This document shows, piece after piece, positions 7,986-16,067 of a stretch of 64,000 bases of DNA. The DNA comes from DASYVD01 sp050693035 (lineage in GTDB: Bacteria > Actinomycetota > UBA4738 > CALAEC01), in the NCBI GenBank assembly GCA_050693035.1, contig JBOGWB010000086.1, forward strand, positions 1 to 64,000. The letters are read 5' to 3'. How positions within the stretch are numbered: position 1 is the stretch's first letter; every line of letters begins with the position of its first letter. The notes under the pieces were generated by a model, which was not told where the DNA came from, made no database searches, and was given only the letters and a program-made list of their open reading frames with translations. The position numbers and the translations under genes were made by a program.

Positions 7986-8570
7986 GTGGACGTGAAAGCA
8001 CCCTTCGCTCGTTGCTGGGAGTGCCCCTTGGCGGATCAGTCGTTCGTTCCGGGGAATGGCCCCATCCAGACCGACCTCGTGGTCGTTGGGCAGGCTCCCG
8101 GGGATCAGGAAGTCGAGCGCGGCATGCCGTTCGTGGGACCGGCAGGAAAAGCATTGCGGCGTGCACTCGCTTTGGTCGGGGTCGACGAGTCCAAGGTCTA
8201 CTTCACGAACACCGTTCTTTGCCATCCTGGAAAGAATGAGAGGACAACCAGGGACAGGAGACCTCCGACGGCGGCAATTGTGGCGTGTCAGGAACGAATG
8301 AAACGCGAGATCGAGGGGACAGGGGCGAGATGGATCCTGGCGGTGGGTGCCGTCGCGGCGGCGGGTGTGACGGGCAAACGGGCACTGGTCTCAGAGTCGC
8401 GATGTTCTGTCCTGCGTCGCCCGCTCCGTTCCGACCACCTGAATGGTGATGCGTGTGTCGGGATCACACACCACCCGAGTGCGCCCTTACCTAGATCACT
8501 TCTCGTGGACGACATCCGCGCGCTGCTGAGCTTTCCATGCAACGGGCAGACGCCGGATGTGTATCTCTAG
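7986..8570 (+). CDS. uracil-DNA glycosylase superfamily protein (family 4-like, Fe-S)
   Basis: 194 residues from GTG 7986, with GGAGG at 7975-7979. Motif 1 is GQAPG (35-39), followed by GMPFVGPAGKAL, the signature of family 4/5 glycosylases. The late HHPSA matches the C-terminal His motif. Four cysteines in the family-4 positions (C10, C13, C79, C101) could hold a 4Fe-4S cluster. The enzyme would excise uracil from DNA. It stands alone, right after the HEPN/AlbA cassette and before a repeat that may mark the island end, so it may be island cargo rather than the housekeeping copy. A damage-sensing or phage-related role is possible. Confidence 0.75.
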   Translation: MDVKAPFARCWECPLADQSFVPGNGPIQTDLVVVGQAPGDQEVERGMPFVGPAGKALRRALALVGVDESKVYFTNTVLCHPGKNERTTRDRRPPTAAIVACQERMKREIEGTGARWILAVGAVAAAGVTGKRALVSESRCSVLRRPLRSDHLNGDACVGITHHPSAPLPRSLLVDDIRALLSFPCNGQTPDVYL

Positions 8571-8673
8571 GGTGAGGGGAACAGTGCTCACGAGGTTTGC
8601 CCCGCCTGGCGAGGCCGTGTGGGCGACGTAGTCCACGGCACGCGAACCACCAGCTCAAGGGCTTGGATGGGGA

Positions 8674-8722
8674 GTGTGGATTCTGTGCGCGTCCGGCCCC
8701 GGGCACACAGTCCACACGCGCC
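8674..8722 (+). repeat. tRNA-end direct repeat, copy 2
   Basis: Diverged direct copy of 6-54: GTGTGGATTC, then a different middle, then CCCCGGGCAC, ACACAGTCCACACGCGCC. It has lost the T-loop and cannot form a tRNA end. The two copies lie in the same orientation about 8.67 kb apart and enclose the ABC transporter, the HEPN cassette and the glycosylase gene. That is what attL/attR of an integrated element would look like, though heavily decayed. Confidence 0.45.
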
Positions 8723-8745
8723 CCCGGCGCCCCGAGTCTTCCCTC

Positions 8746-9597
8746 TTACGGAGTGAGGGTCACCGGGATGCGCACAACGTGGGTAGGGCGCCCGTCCTCC
8801 GCCGAGGACTCGAAGACTTCGATCACACCGGGCTGCTCTCGATCCACCTCGTAGGGGACGGACACGGAGTAGCTGCCGCGGCACCCTGTTCCGCATGTTG
8901 CCGTGGTGAACGTCCTGGCGATCTCCTTGCCACCAGCGTCCAGGATCCGGAGGCTGACGGTGGCCTCGAACACGTTGGCCGTCCCCGAGACTGACACCGG
9001 GTTGTCCACACGCTCGCCGATGGAAGGGCTCTCGACGAGGATCGGAGGAAGATAGTCACGGTAGTCGCGGCGAGCCCTGGGCCCGTCCAAGAGGATGCCG
9101 TGTCCGCCAAACATTTCGACCGGCTTCCCCTCGATCCGGAAATTCACTCCTTGAACTGTCTCGAACTGGGTGATGGTGTACACGACCTGGGCCAGACGGA
9201 GGAATTCGGCATGCGAGCCGCTGCCCTGCTCGTACTGAGAGCTGAGGTCGACGGTGGCGATTCCGTCGTCGATATCGAGTCCCAGGAGTTCGGTGCCGTC
9301 GGGAATGGCGGTTCCCACGCCCGCTTCGCGCTCCGCCTCCGAAGGGCCTGCGAGGAGGCTCTCCAGGGCGATCTTCCCGACACCGGGCTCGGGCCTCGCT
9401 GTGCGCTTCAAGACGAACAGCCACCCCTCGCTTCCGGCGAACCACACCTCGTATGTGAGCGTCTGCTGCTCGTCTGACTCGCTGGGGCTCGGACTCGTCT
9501 GTTCGTCGGAGCCTGGCCCGAATGATCCGACTCTCCGATCGGCGCAGGCCGACAAGGCAAGCGCCAGTGCTGCTATGAGGAAAACGGTGCGCTTCAT
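8746..9597 (-). CDS. GerMN plus Gmad2 domain lipoprotein
   Basis: 283 residues. The N-terminus is a lipoprotein signal with lipobox ALSAC (Cys about residue 18), then a Ser/Pro-rich linker. A GerMN-type domain spans about 48-160 (LESLLAGPSEAE, GIATVDLSSQ, VVYTITQF). A Gmad2 immunoglobulin-like domain spans about 185-283 (SPSIGERVDNPVSVSGTANV). In spore formers GerM acts in germination, but in non-spore-forming actinobacteria the pair is a common cell-surface lipoprotein of unknown role. AGGAGG sits just ahead of the ATG. The stop codon falls in sequence resembling the repeat that begins at 8674, so the 3' end may have been rebuilt by the insertion. Confidence 0.8.
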   Translation of the reverse strand: MKRTVFLIAALALALSACADRRVGSFGPGSDEQTSPSPSESDEQQTLTYEVWFAGSEGWLFVLKRTARPEPGVGKIALESLLAGPSEAEREAGVGTAIPDGTELLGLDIDDGIATVDLSSQYEQGSGSHAEFLRLAQVVYTITQFETVQGVNFRIEGKPVEMFGGHGILLDGPRARRDYRDYLPPILVESPSIGERVDNPVSVSGTANVFEATVSLRILDAGGKEIARTFTTATCGTGCRGSYSVSVPYEVDREQPGVIEVFESSAEDGRPTHVVRIPVTLTP

Positions 9598-10036
9598 CCT
9601 TCACCTCCTGTGAGTTTCGCGTTCATGCTCCGTCAGGCAGGTAACTTGGCCGTCACGGAGCTGTAACCGTTGCGTCACAGCCCCGTACGAGTCCGTCATG
9701 GGCAAGGAGGCTGGGAGCGACGAAATCATCGGCGCGAGAGCCGCCAATCTATCTCCCCTTGGTTTCGGCCCGGCCCCGGGCACGCGGGGGAAATCGGAGG
9801 AATTCGGGAGGAACCTGGAACGCTCCTGTTCCCGCCACCGACTCCAGCGGGAACAGCGCCAGGGGTTCCCCGCGAGGCTGATCTGGCTGGGCCCGCGAAA
9901 GGCGCACCGGGCCTGGCCCGTGCTTCTGCCTGCCGGGCAGTGGCGGCGGCCGTCAGCCCGGGCGTGAAGCTCCAGTCGCCCGTGTTCACATCCGGCGTTC
10001 CTTCGGTCCCTTTACCTGAGGGAGCACAATGCACGC
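9598..10036. other. 439-base gap with a short repeat core
   Basis: The gap lies between the lipoprotein gene (minus) and the sigma factor gene (plus) and should carry both promoters. The 12-base core GGCCCCGGGCAC of the tRNA-end repeat appears at 9772-9783 without the flanking blocks. Open frames here run through low-complexity GC-rich sequence and have no recognisable protein features. Confidence 0.4.
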
Positions 10037-10540
10037 GTGAGCAAGCGAGCTCGAGTAGACGAGCGAGCGCAGGTCCACCGCCAGGAGGACGTCGACCTGG
10101 AGGCCGTCTACCGCGAGCACGGCGACCGGCTGTGGAGGGCTCTGATGGCATTCACCGGCGACCGGGGACTGGCGGACGAGACGGTGTCCGAAGCCTTCGC
10201 CCAAGCCCTAAGGCGAGGGGACCAGATCCGAGACCCGCTTCGGTGGGTGTGGCGGGCTGCCTTTCGTATCGCGGCTGGGGAGCTCCAGCGCAGTCGCGGT
10301 CTCCCTCTCGCTGCGTCTGCGGGCAGCTACGAAGATCCCGAGCCGCCGACCGACCTGCTTAGGGCCCTGGCGGCCCTATCACCCAAGCAGCGGAGTTCCG
10401 TGCTTCTGCATCACTACGCCGGCTACCCAGTCAACGACGTGGCGCGGATCATCGGGTCCACCTCCGCCGCTGTGCGGGTGCACCTCCTAAGGGGACGGCG
10501 AAAGCTGCGCGAGTTGTTGGAGGAGCAGGACGATGCGTGA
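10037..10540 (+). CDS. ECF-type RNA polymerase sigma factor
   Basis: 167 residues from GTG 10037. The region 2 segment runs from DLEAVYREHGDRLWRAL to LADETVSEAFAQAL, and region 4 is ALSPKQRSSVLLHHYAGYPV then VARIIGSTSAAVRVHL. This is the two-domain plan of extracytoplasmic-function sigma factors. It overlaps the next gene by eight bases. That gene encodes a single-pass membrane protein and is probably its anti-sigma partner. A similar but diverged pair lies at 16068-17598. Confidence 0.85.
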   Translation: MSKRARVDERAQVHRQEDVDLEAVYREHGDRLWRALMAFTGDRGLADETVSEAFAQALRRGDQIRDPLRWVWRAAFRIAAGELQRSRGLPLAASAGSYEDPEPPTDLLRALAALSPKQRSSVLLHHYAGYPVNDVARIIGSTSAAVRVHLLRGRRKLRELLEEQDDA

Positions 10541-11675
10541 TCTCGACGACAGACTGCGGGACCTGGACCGCCTGCCCGCCCCGGATCTATGGATGAACAT
10601 CACGAGTCGGGAACCCGAGCGCATCCAGGAGGCACGTTTGTCGCGGCGGATCGGCGTTGCGGCTCTGGCGTTCGCGATCGCGGCGGCCGGGATTGCTCTC
10701 GCCTGGTGGGCTTTGCCGCTGAACTCCCGAACTCCGGGCGCCGTGAGGTCGGAAGGGTTCGTCATTATTCTTCCGGAGGAGTCAAGTGGGGTGGACGATC
10801 GCGGGTTGGCAATCCTCGATGCTGAGACCAACCTCCCGGACGGGACCATCGTCGCCCTCTACTACTTTTCAGCCGATGTGGAGAGTCCCTCGCGCGCCAC
10901 GGTTACCGATGGACGAATCGAGAGCCGTGTCGCCAACAACCTCTGCCACGATACCGAGGTCGGTCTGATCGGCACGGCCGTGCGAGTTACGGTGACGGTT
11001 CGTCCCGAATACCGAAACCTTGGTTTCGGACGACGACCAGGGGCTAGCCCTCCCGTCCCTATCACTCAGCCTCCCAACGTGCAGAAGGTGCTGGGCGCAC
11101 ACTTCGAGCGACTGGTCGGAGAACAGGTCCAGGAGGTGGACGGTCAGCGGTACCTCGAGGCCTCGCGGACGTACGAACTTCCCTCCGCTACCTGCGCATC
11201 GAAGCTCAAGTACACGGGAGACGGCAGCTTCCTGCAGGTTCCCGTAGGGGAGCAGGTGCCCGTTGACACAGGACCCTTCCCCCGGGCGCCGTTCGCGTGG
11301 TGCCCGGACGCCCGCGACGCTCTGCCGGTCGAGGCAGGGGAATGGTCGAAGGCCGGGAGGGTAGCGCACGACTTCGACCTCGCGCTCCAGGCTGGCGACG
11401 CCGCGACCCTATCAGAGTTGGCGGACCCATCCGTGCGCTCGCTCGATCAGGGTTGGAGGCCGACGGGCTCGCCGGATCCACAAGTGGCGACCAATGTACC
11501 TTCCGGTTTCTATCTCCCGGAGGTCACGAACGGTTGTGGATCGCTCGTGGCTCTGCGGACTTGGGGAGTCGTGCTGTCATACTCGGGTCAGGAGGGGGCT
11601 GGCGGGACGACCTACCTTCTTGTGCTTCGGCCTGAGGGCTGGAAGGTGTGGGGTTCGCTTCCGGGACGACGTTAG
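10533..11675 (+). CDS. single-pass membrane protein, probable anti-sigma partner
   Basis: 380 residues. A short acidic/basic cytoplasmic segment of about 38 residues is followed by one membrane helix (VAALAFAIAAAGIALAWWAL, about 42-61) and a long external domain with no family I recognise. The gene start lies inside the sigma gene, and its size and topology fit a transmembrane anti-sigma regulator. It lacks the His-x3-Cys-x2-Cys zinc motif of ZAS-type anti-sigmas. The external part could be the sensor. The call rests mainly on context. Confidence 0.55.
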   Translation: MRDLDDRLRDLDRLPAPDLWMNITSREPERIQEARLSRRIGVAALAFAIAAAGIALAWWALPLNSRTPGAVRSEGFVIILPEESSGVDDRGLAILDAETNLPDGTIVALYYFSADVESPSRATVTDGRIESRVANNLCHDTEVGLIGTAVRVTVTVRPEYRNLGFGRRPGASPPVPITQPPNVQKVLGAHFERLVGEQVQEVDGQRYLEASRTYELPSATCASKLKYTGDGSFLQVPVGEQVPVDTGPFPRAPFAWCPDARDALPVEAGEWSKAGRVAHDFDLALQAGDAATLSELADPSVRSLDQGWRPTGSPDPQVATNVPSGFYLPEVTNGCGSLVALRTWGVVLSYSGQEGAGGTTYLLVLRPEGWKVWGSLPGRR

Positions 11676-11747
11676 TGATTCCGCCTCCCGTGTAACTGAA
11701 GCGCATCTAAGGCCTAGCTGTGAAGAGTGCCGTCGAGGCAAGTGACT

Positions 11748-11787
11748 CCGAGGCTCCAAGCGCTCTCTTCGCGTAGCCAGATCACGG
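11748..11787 (-). pseudogene. second, frameshifted relic of the recombinase tail
   Basis: Forty bases match positions 95-135 closely, sharing GCTCCAAGCGCTCT and GTAGCCAG followed by TCACGG. A small indel breaks the frame, so the minus strand reads VIWLREE and then diverges. It abuts the stump of another gene (11789-11917), as expected of an integration or deletion scar. Confidence 0.4.
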
Positions 11788-11788
11788 C

Positions 11789-11917
11789 CATCCCCATGAC
11801 TACGTGGGGGAGCGGGTGTCCTCCCGGTTCATCCGGTTCGTCTACAGCAGCGAGCCCATCGAGCGGCTGTCCCTGCTGGGCGAGCGACTCCGCAGGGCCG
11901 TGGGCCGGCTGTCCTGA
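11789..11917 (+). pseudogene. C-terminal stump of a probable aminotransferase
   Basis: The plus frame HDYVGERVSSRFIRFVYSSE, then PIERLSLLGERLRRAVGRLS, ends at TGA 11915-11917. The RFIRFVYS strand followed by a closing helix with LGERLRR is how class I/II aminotransferase C-terminal domains end. There is no start and the rest of the gene is missing; sequence immediately upstream is the recombinase-tail relic. The likely history is replacement of most of an aminotransferase gene by an element that has since decayed. Confidence 0.4.
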
Positions 11918-11923
11918 GGCCGC

Positions 11924-12655
11924 TCAGGCTGCGACGATCTGGATCGTCCTGAAGTCGGAGCCGGGGAACACGTCTCCTCCCTCCGTGACCGAGGCGGAGG
12001 CCAGGGCCTCTGCGCTCCCGACCTGGAACAAGCCCTCGGACGATGCCACCCGGACCGAGACGGTGTGGGGGAGCGTGTCGCAGGGCGTCGGCCCGAAGGT
12101 TCCGGTGCCCACGGTCCGGCCGTCGTAGATCTGGACGTACCCGCCCCGTCCCACGGCGCTCATCGGGCACGTCACCGTGACGTCGATCCGCACCGCCCCG
12201 TCGCCCTCGAGCACCGCCTGATCGGCGAGGACCACGGACACGTTGGGCCGGGCCCGAAGGGTCGCCGAGTCCTGAGCCCGCTTCGTCGGGCCCTGCTGGA
12301 CGACCAGAACCGCGGTGGCCTCGGTCGGCCCGGTCTGGAACGTGCCGCTCGTGGCCGGCACCGTCACCTGGACGTTGTAGGGGATCCGGCCGCAGGCGGG
12401 AGTGAAAGAGCCCGTCCCGGAGGCCTGCGATTGGGTCACGCTGACGCTGGCTTCGACGATGGTCCACCCGCGGTCGCACACGGTGGAGAGGTAGAACGTC
12501 ATCGACCGGCCGTCGGGAGTCAGCGAGGCCTGCTCGGAGACGATCTCGACCGAGAGCGCGGTCCGCTGCGCGGAGGCCACCTGGGCCCCACCCGCCACCA
12601 GGAGACCGACCACACCGGTGACCACGAGCCGACGTGCCACGACACTGCTTCCCAT
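11924..12655 (-). CDS. secreted protein with two repeated beta domains
   Basis: About 243 residues from ATG 12655, with GGAGGT correctly spaced; an in-frame GTG at 12664 adds three residues. A signal peptide (VVGLLVAGGAQVASA) leads to two tandem domains of about 100 residues. Each has one early and one mid-domain Cys (STVC..PACGRIP; TVTC..PTPCDTLP) and ends in F-Q-T/V-G then A-V-L or A-S-A. The repeats probably form beta sandwiches with a disulfide each. I do not recognise the family. It converges on the aminotransferase stump. Confidence 0.65.
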   Translation of the reverse strand: MGSSVVARRLVVTGVVGLLVAGGAQVASAQRTALSVEIVSEQASLTPDGRSMTFYLSTVCDRGWTIVEASVSVTQSQASGTGSFTPACGRIPYNVQVTVPATSGTFQTGPTEATAVLVVQQGPTKRAQDSATLRARPNVSVVLADQAVLEGDGAVRIDVTVTCPMSAVGRGGYVQIYDGRTVGTGTFGPTPCDTLPHTVSVRVASSEGLFQVGSAEALASASVTEGGDVFPGSDFRTIQIVAA

Positions 12656-12826
12656 CGCGACCACCTCCGCGAGCCGGACCGCCTCTACTATCCATTCGAC
12701 CAGCGACCGGCCTGGGTTCGGAGCCCGTGTCGGCGCGCCCGCAATCCTGAGCGGGATATCCCTAAGGGGGCAGAACCAATACCGGAGGCGTACCTGGGCG
12801 AGCGTAGAGTCAGAGGTGAGGGTGTC

Positions 12827-13690
12827 ATGGGCAACATGGCGGGGTCTCGCCGGGTGGTCGATCCTGTTGGTAAGGCCGGCTACGAGCTTGAGTTCGAGGA
12901 CACCTTCGACGGCAACGCCCTGGACGAGGAACGCTGGCTGCCAAACTACCTGCCGCAGTGGAGCTCACGCGAGGCATCGGCTGCGAGATACGAGATCGGT
13001 GGTGGCTTCCTAGAGCTGGCCATCGAGGAGGACCAGCAGCCCTGGTGTCCTGAGTTCGACGGCGAGACTCGGGTTTCCTCGCTGCAGACCGGCGTGTTCG
13101 CCGGTCCGGTCGGCAGCCCGGAGGGGCAATCGCGCTTCAAACGTGGGCTCGTCGTCCGCCAGGCGCAGAACAACGCCAGGCTCTACACGCCGCAGTACGG
13201 GCTGTTCGAGCTCCGGGCTAAGGCCATCGACGATCCCCGTTGCATGGTGGCGCTGTGGATGATCGGCTACGAGGACGAGCCCGACAGGTCGGCAGAGATC
13301 TGCATCTGCGAGATCTTTGGGCGGAAAGTAACAGCCGGCAGTGTGGGCGTCGGCATGGGATTGCATCCTTTTGGGGATGCGACCATCCGCGATGAGTTCT
13401 CAGTGGAGGCCGTCGCCATCGACGCCCGAGGGTTCCACATCTACGCGGCCGAATGGACGCCCGAGTACGTGGCATTCTTCGTCGACCACCAGCTGGTCAA
13501 GACGGTCGAGCAGTCCCCTGGCTATCCGATGCAGCTCATGCTCGGTATCTACGAGTTCCCCGACGATGGGCGGTCAACCCAACCGCCGCAACCGTATCCA
13601 AAGCGGTTCATCGTCGACTATTTTCGCGGCTACCGGCCCGCCAAACCGCAACCGACCCCAGATCGTCCGGCCCCAGGTTCGGCCCCCTAG
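12827..13690 (+). CDS. GH16-like (concanavalin-type) protein with altered catalytic motif
   Basis: 287 residues from ATG 12827; GAGGTGAGG lies upstream. YELEFEDTFDG near the start, YGLFELRAK, and WTPEYVAFFVDHQLVK later are the usual landmarks of glycoside hydrolase family 16 (laminarinase and related enzymes). The catalytic segment, normally E-x-D-x-x-E, reads EICICE here, so the central Asp is Cys. No signal peptide is visible, which is unusual for GH16. Activity is therefore doubtful; it may be a binding protein or act inside the cell. The Pro-rich C-terminus is low complexity. Confidence 0.7.
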   Translation: MGNMAGSRRVVDPVGKAGYELEFEDTFDGNALDEERWLPNYLPQWSSREASAARYEIGGGFLELAIEEDQQPWCPEFDGETRVSSLQTGVFAGPVGSPEGQSRFKRGLVVRQAQNNARLYTPQYGLFELRAKAIDDPRCMVALWMIGYEDEPDRSAEICICEIFGRKVTAGSVGVGMGLHPFGDATIRDEFSVEAVAIDARGFHIYAAEWTPEYVAFFVDHQLVKTVEQSPGYPMQLMLGIYEFPDDGRSTQPPQPYPKRFIVDYFRGYRPAKPQPTPDRPAPGSAP

Positions 13691-13765
13691 CGCGATGTCC
13701 ATGGATCGCTCGGGATCATTCGTGCGTCTTATCTTCGTCGTCCCAGCCACGGAGGGGAGATAGCC

Positions 13766-13996
13766 ATGAAGCGCCGAGTCGCCCACCGCCTGGTGTCGCT
13801 TGATGCAGAGGAGGTTCCTCATCATCTCCTCCTTGACTACCTGCGACTCCTGGGTCGCCGCGGCGGTCCTCCCCGGCCGGTAGAGCCCTCGACCCCCCAG
13901 GTCCGGACATGCTCATCCTGCGGGCGGCGGGCCACCGTCCATCTCGACCCGGAGGGAAACTGGGCCTGGTGCTCGATGTGCGGCCGGGCCCCGTGA
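13766..13996 (+). CDS. small zinc-ribbon protein
   Basis: 76 residues with GGAGGGGAG ahead of the ATG. The C-terminal half carries two Cys-x2-Cys pairs (CSSC, then CSMC, about 20 residues apart) with a hydrophobic/Trp strand between, which fits a one-zinc ribbon. The N-terminal half is a basic helix. The function is unknown. Confidence 0.6.
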   Translation: MKRRVAHRLVSLDAEEVPHHLLLDYLRLLGRRGGPPRPVEPSTPQVRTCSSCGRRATVHLDPEGNWAWCSMCGRAP

Positions 13997-14010
13997 CCCC
14001 AACGTTCTGT

Positions 14011-14033
14011 CCCGGGCCAGCGTCGAGCCCGGG
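14011..14033 (+). terminator. possible hairpin terminator
   Basis: CCCGGG at 14011-14016 and 14028-14033 can pair across an 11-base loop, 15 bases after the zinc-ribbon gene. There is no U-tract, as is common in high-GC genomes, so this is weak. Confidence 0.25.
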
Positions 14034-14186
14034 GGATTCCTCACTTCAGGAGAACCGGGCGAAGGGTTCATCCCCCTGAACGGCGCCGGGCAATCCCAGC
14101 CGGCGGTCTCGATTTGACGGGAAGGGCTCTGGAGGACTAAGAGGGAAGGGTTCCTGTCTCCTCTCACCCTGCCTTGGAGGTGACCC

Positions 14187-15770
14187 ATGAGACAGCGTCT
14201 TCTCATCTCGGGACTGGTCCTTCTCCTGGTCGTGCCGGCGGGCACGTCCGCGGCCGGGAAGAGTAAGCGACCCAAGCCCTCCTGGCATCCTCCCCTCTCC
14301 AGCCTGGTGGTGGAGTCCATCGGTCCCACCCGGGCCGGCGGGACCCACGCTCCCGCGGCGAAGCCGGGCAGTTTCACCTCTGTGCCGCTGTCCGTCGGAA
14401 CCAATCAGAACGTGATCGTGGGAGACGTGACCAACACGTTCGAGCATCCCAGCGGCCCGGCGTGTTTCGTCGGTGACCAGACTCCGCAGAACGAGACCAC
14501 CGTCGCCATGGATCCCAGCAACTCCCTTAACCTCATCGGCGGGGCCAACGACTACCGGTACTTCGTGGAGTCCGAGCAGCGCTACGACGGGTCCGCGGCC
14601 GCGTACGTGTCGCACGACGGTGGCGAGAACTGGATCAACACGTTCCCTCTGGGGATCAGCGAGGAAGCCGGTGGGACCTACCAGGGCGTGGGCGACCCCG
14701 CCTTCGCCTGGGACCCCAGCGGTGATGTGGTGTACTACGCCAACATCGCGTTCAACCGGCAGGCGAACCCGGCCACCGGCCACTCTGCCTTCGCCAGCTC
14801 GATCGCGGTGAGCCGGTCGTTCGACAAGGGAAACACCTGGGATACGCACTTCGTGATCGAGGACGACGACGCCTCGATCTTCCACGACAAGGAGTGGATC
14901 GCCGTCGGTCCCGACGGCGCCGTCTACGTGACCTGGGCCCGGTTCCGCTTCGGGCAGGGCGGGCCGTTCGGGTACCTGGAGTCGCCCATCGTCATCAGCA
15001 AGTCCACCGACCAGGGAGAGACGTGGTCCGAGCCGAAGGTCATCAGCGCCGGCCCGTACACGCAGTTCTCCACGCCGGTGGTGGCCCCCGACGGCACGGT
15101 CTACGTGTCCTACGAGCTGTGGAACAGCCCCGCCGGCATCGCCGGCGGCCGAGCCTTCGTGGCCAAGTCGGAGGATGGCGGGGACACGTGGACCAACCAC
15201 TTCGTCGGGCTGGTGAACGACCTGCGCAGCCCCCTTCCGGGCAGCGCCTTCCGGGTGGCCAGCTACCCGGTGCTCGACGTGGGAGACGACGAGACCCTCC
15301 ACATGGTGTGGTCGAACTGGCAAGGTGGGACGGGAGACATCGTCTACACGCGGTCCGGGGACGGTGGGGAGACCTGGAGTCGCCCGGTCAAGATCAACCA
15401 GGAGTCCGTCAAGTCGGATCAGTTCTTCCAGTGGATCGACGCCTCCGGGGACTTCCTCCACGTCGGGTTCGTCGACCGGCAGTACACGGGGAATACCCTC
15501 CTGGATCATTCCTACGTGGTTTCCACTGATGGAGGGGACTCGTGGAGCCAGACCGAGCGAGTCTCTACCGAGTCGTCCCGGTCGGACGCCAGCCTCTTCG
15601 GAGCGAACTGCACCGGCGAGTTCATCGGGGACTACACGGGGATCGTGGCCGACGGCGAGACCGCGCACGTCCTGTGGATGGACGGTCGGCCCGGTGACAC
15701 GCAGCCGACGTCGCCGTCGGGGGACGACGACGACCAGGACGCCTTCTACGCCACGGTGTCGGTAGAGTAG
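14187..15770 (+). CDS. secreted BNR/Asp-box repeat protein (sialidase-like fold)
   Basis: 527 residues with a signal peptide (LVLLLVVPAGTSA) and GGAGGTG before the ATG. Repeated Asp-box motifs of the type S-x-D-x-G-x-x-W appear about five times (SHDGGENWI, SFDKGNTWD, STDQGETWS, SEDGGDTWT, SGDGGETWS, STDGGDSWS). These are blades of a beta-propeller like that of exo-alpha-sialidases. Asp-boxes are structural, and the catalytic sialidase Arg triad cannot be confirmed, so the substrate is open. It is monocistronic and followed by a hairpin. Confidence 0.7.
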   Translation: MRQRLLISGLVLLLVVPAGTSAAGKSKRPKPSWHPPLSSLVVESIGPTRAGGTHAPAAKPGSFTSVPLSVGTNQNVIVGDVTNTFEHPSGPACFVGDQTPQNETTVAMDPSNSLNLIGGANDYRYFVESEQRYDGSAAAYVSHDGGENWINTFPLGISEEAGGTYQGVGDPAFAWDPSGDVVYYANIAFNRQANPATGHSAFASSIAVSRSFDKGNTWDTHFVIEDDDASIFHDKEWIAVGPDGAVYVTWARFRFGQGGPFGYLESPIVISKSTDQGETWSEPKVISAGPYTQFSTPVVAPDGTVYVSYELWNSPAGIAGGRAFVAKSEDGGDTWTNHFVGLVNDLRSPLPGSAFRVASYPVLDVGDDETLHMVWSNWQGGTGDIVYTRSGDGGETWSRPVKINQESVKSDQFFQWIDASGDFLHVGFVDRQYTGNTLLDHSYVVSTDGGDSWSQTERVSTESSRSDASLFGANCTGEFIGDYTGIVADGETAHVLWMDGRPGDTQPTSPSGDDDDQDAFYATVSVE

Positions 15771-15789
15771 TTCCGAAGGAACGGGCGAT

Positions 15790-15818
15790 GGCGGGCCGGG
15801 AGATGCCCCGGGCCCGCC
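15790..15818 (+). terminator. GC-rich hairpin after the BNR gene
   Basis: GGCGGGCC (15790-15797) pairs perfectly with GGCCCGCC (15811-15818) across a 13-base loop, 20 bases after the stop codon. There is no T-tract. It is a plausible intrinsic terminator for a high-GC organism. Confidence 0.4.
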
Positions 15819-15891
15819 GCCCCTCACTTGGGCCTCGAAGCGTCCCGCCTCCACCGAGCTCGAATGAGCAGGTCAAATGGCATTGCAGCCC

Positions 15892-15924
15892 ATGTGGATT
15901 CTGTGGGTGTCTGGCCCCGGGCAC
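15892..15924 (+). repeat. tRNA-end-like repeat, copy 3
   Basis: TGTGGATTCTGTG, then a short variable stretch, then GGCCCCGGGCAC matches 8675-8706 with only a few differences over about 33 bases. The similarity stops after the CAC. It lies in the 297-base gap before the second sigma factor gene and has no gene-like content. Confidence 0.45.
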
Positions 15925-16067
15925 TTCTCTATCTAAGCGAGTCTCACAGCGTTCCTGGCCCACTCAGGACGCCCGGGGCTGCTCTCCGAGAGTGGCCGCT
16001 TGGAACTCCTCAGTAAGCGCCTTCGGCCTGCCCAGGCTAGATATTGGTAGGGAGAGTCGGAACCGAG

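Noticed and set aside
15788..16064. plus-strand frame with HCSPCGFCGC suggesting a zinc finger
   Set aside because: The cysteines come from the tRNA-end repeat at 15892-15924; the other copies do not preserve the frame and there is no further protein-like pattern.
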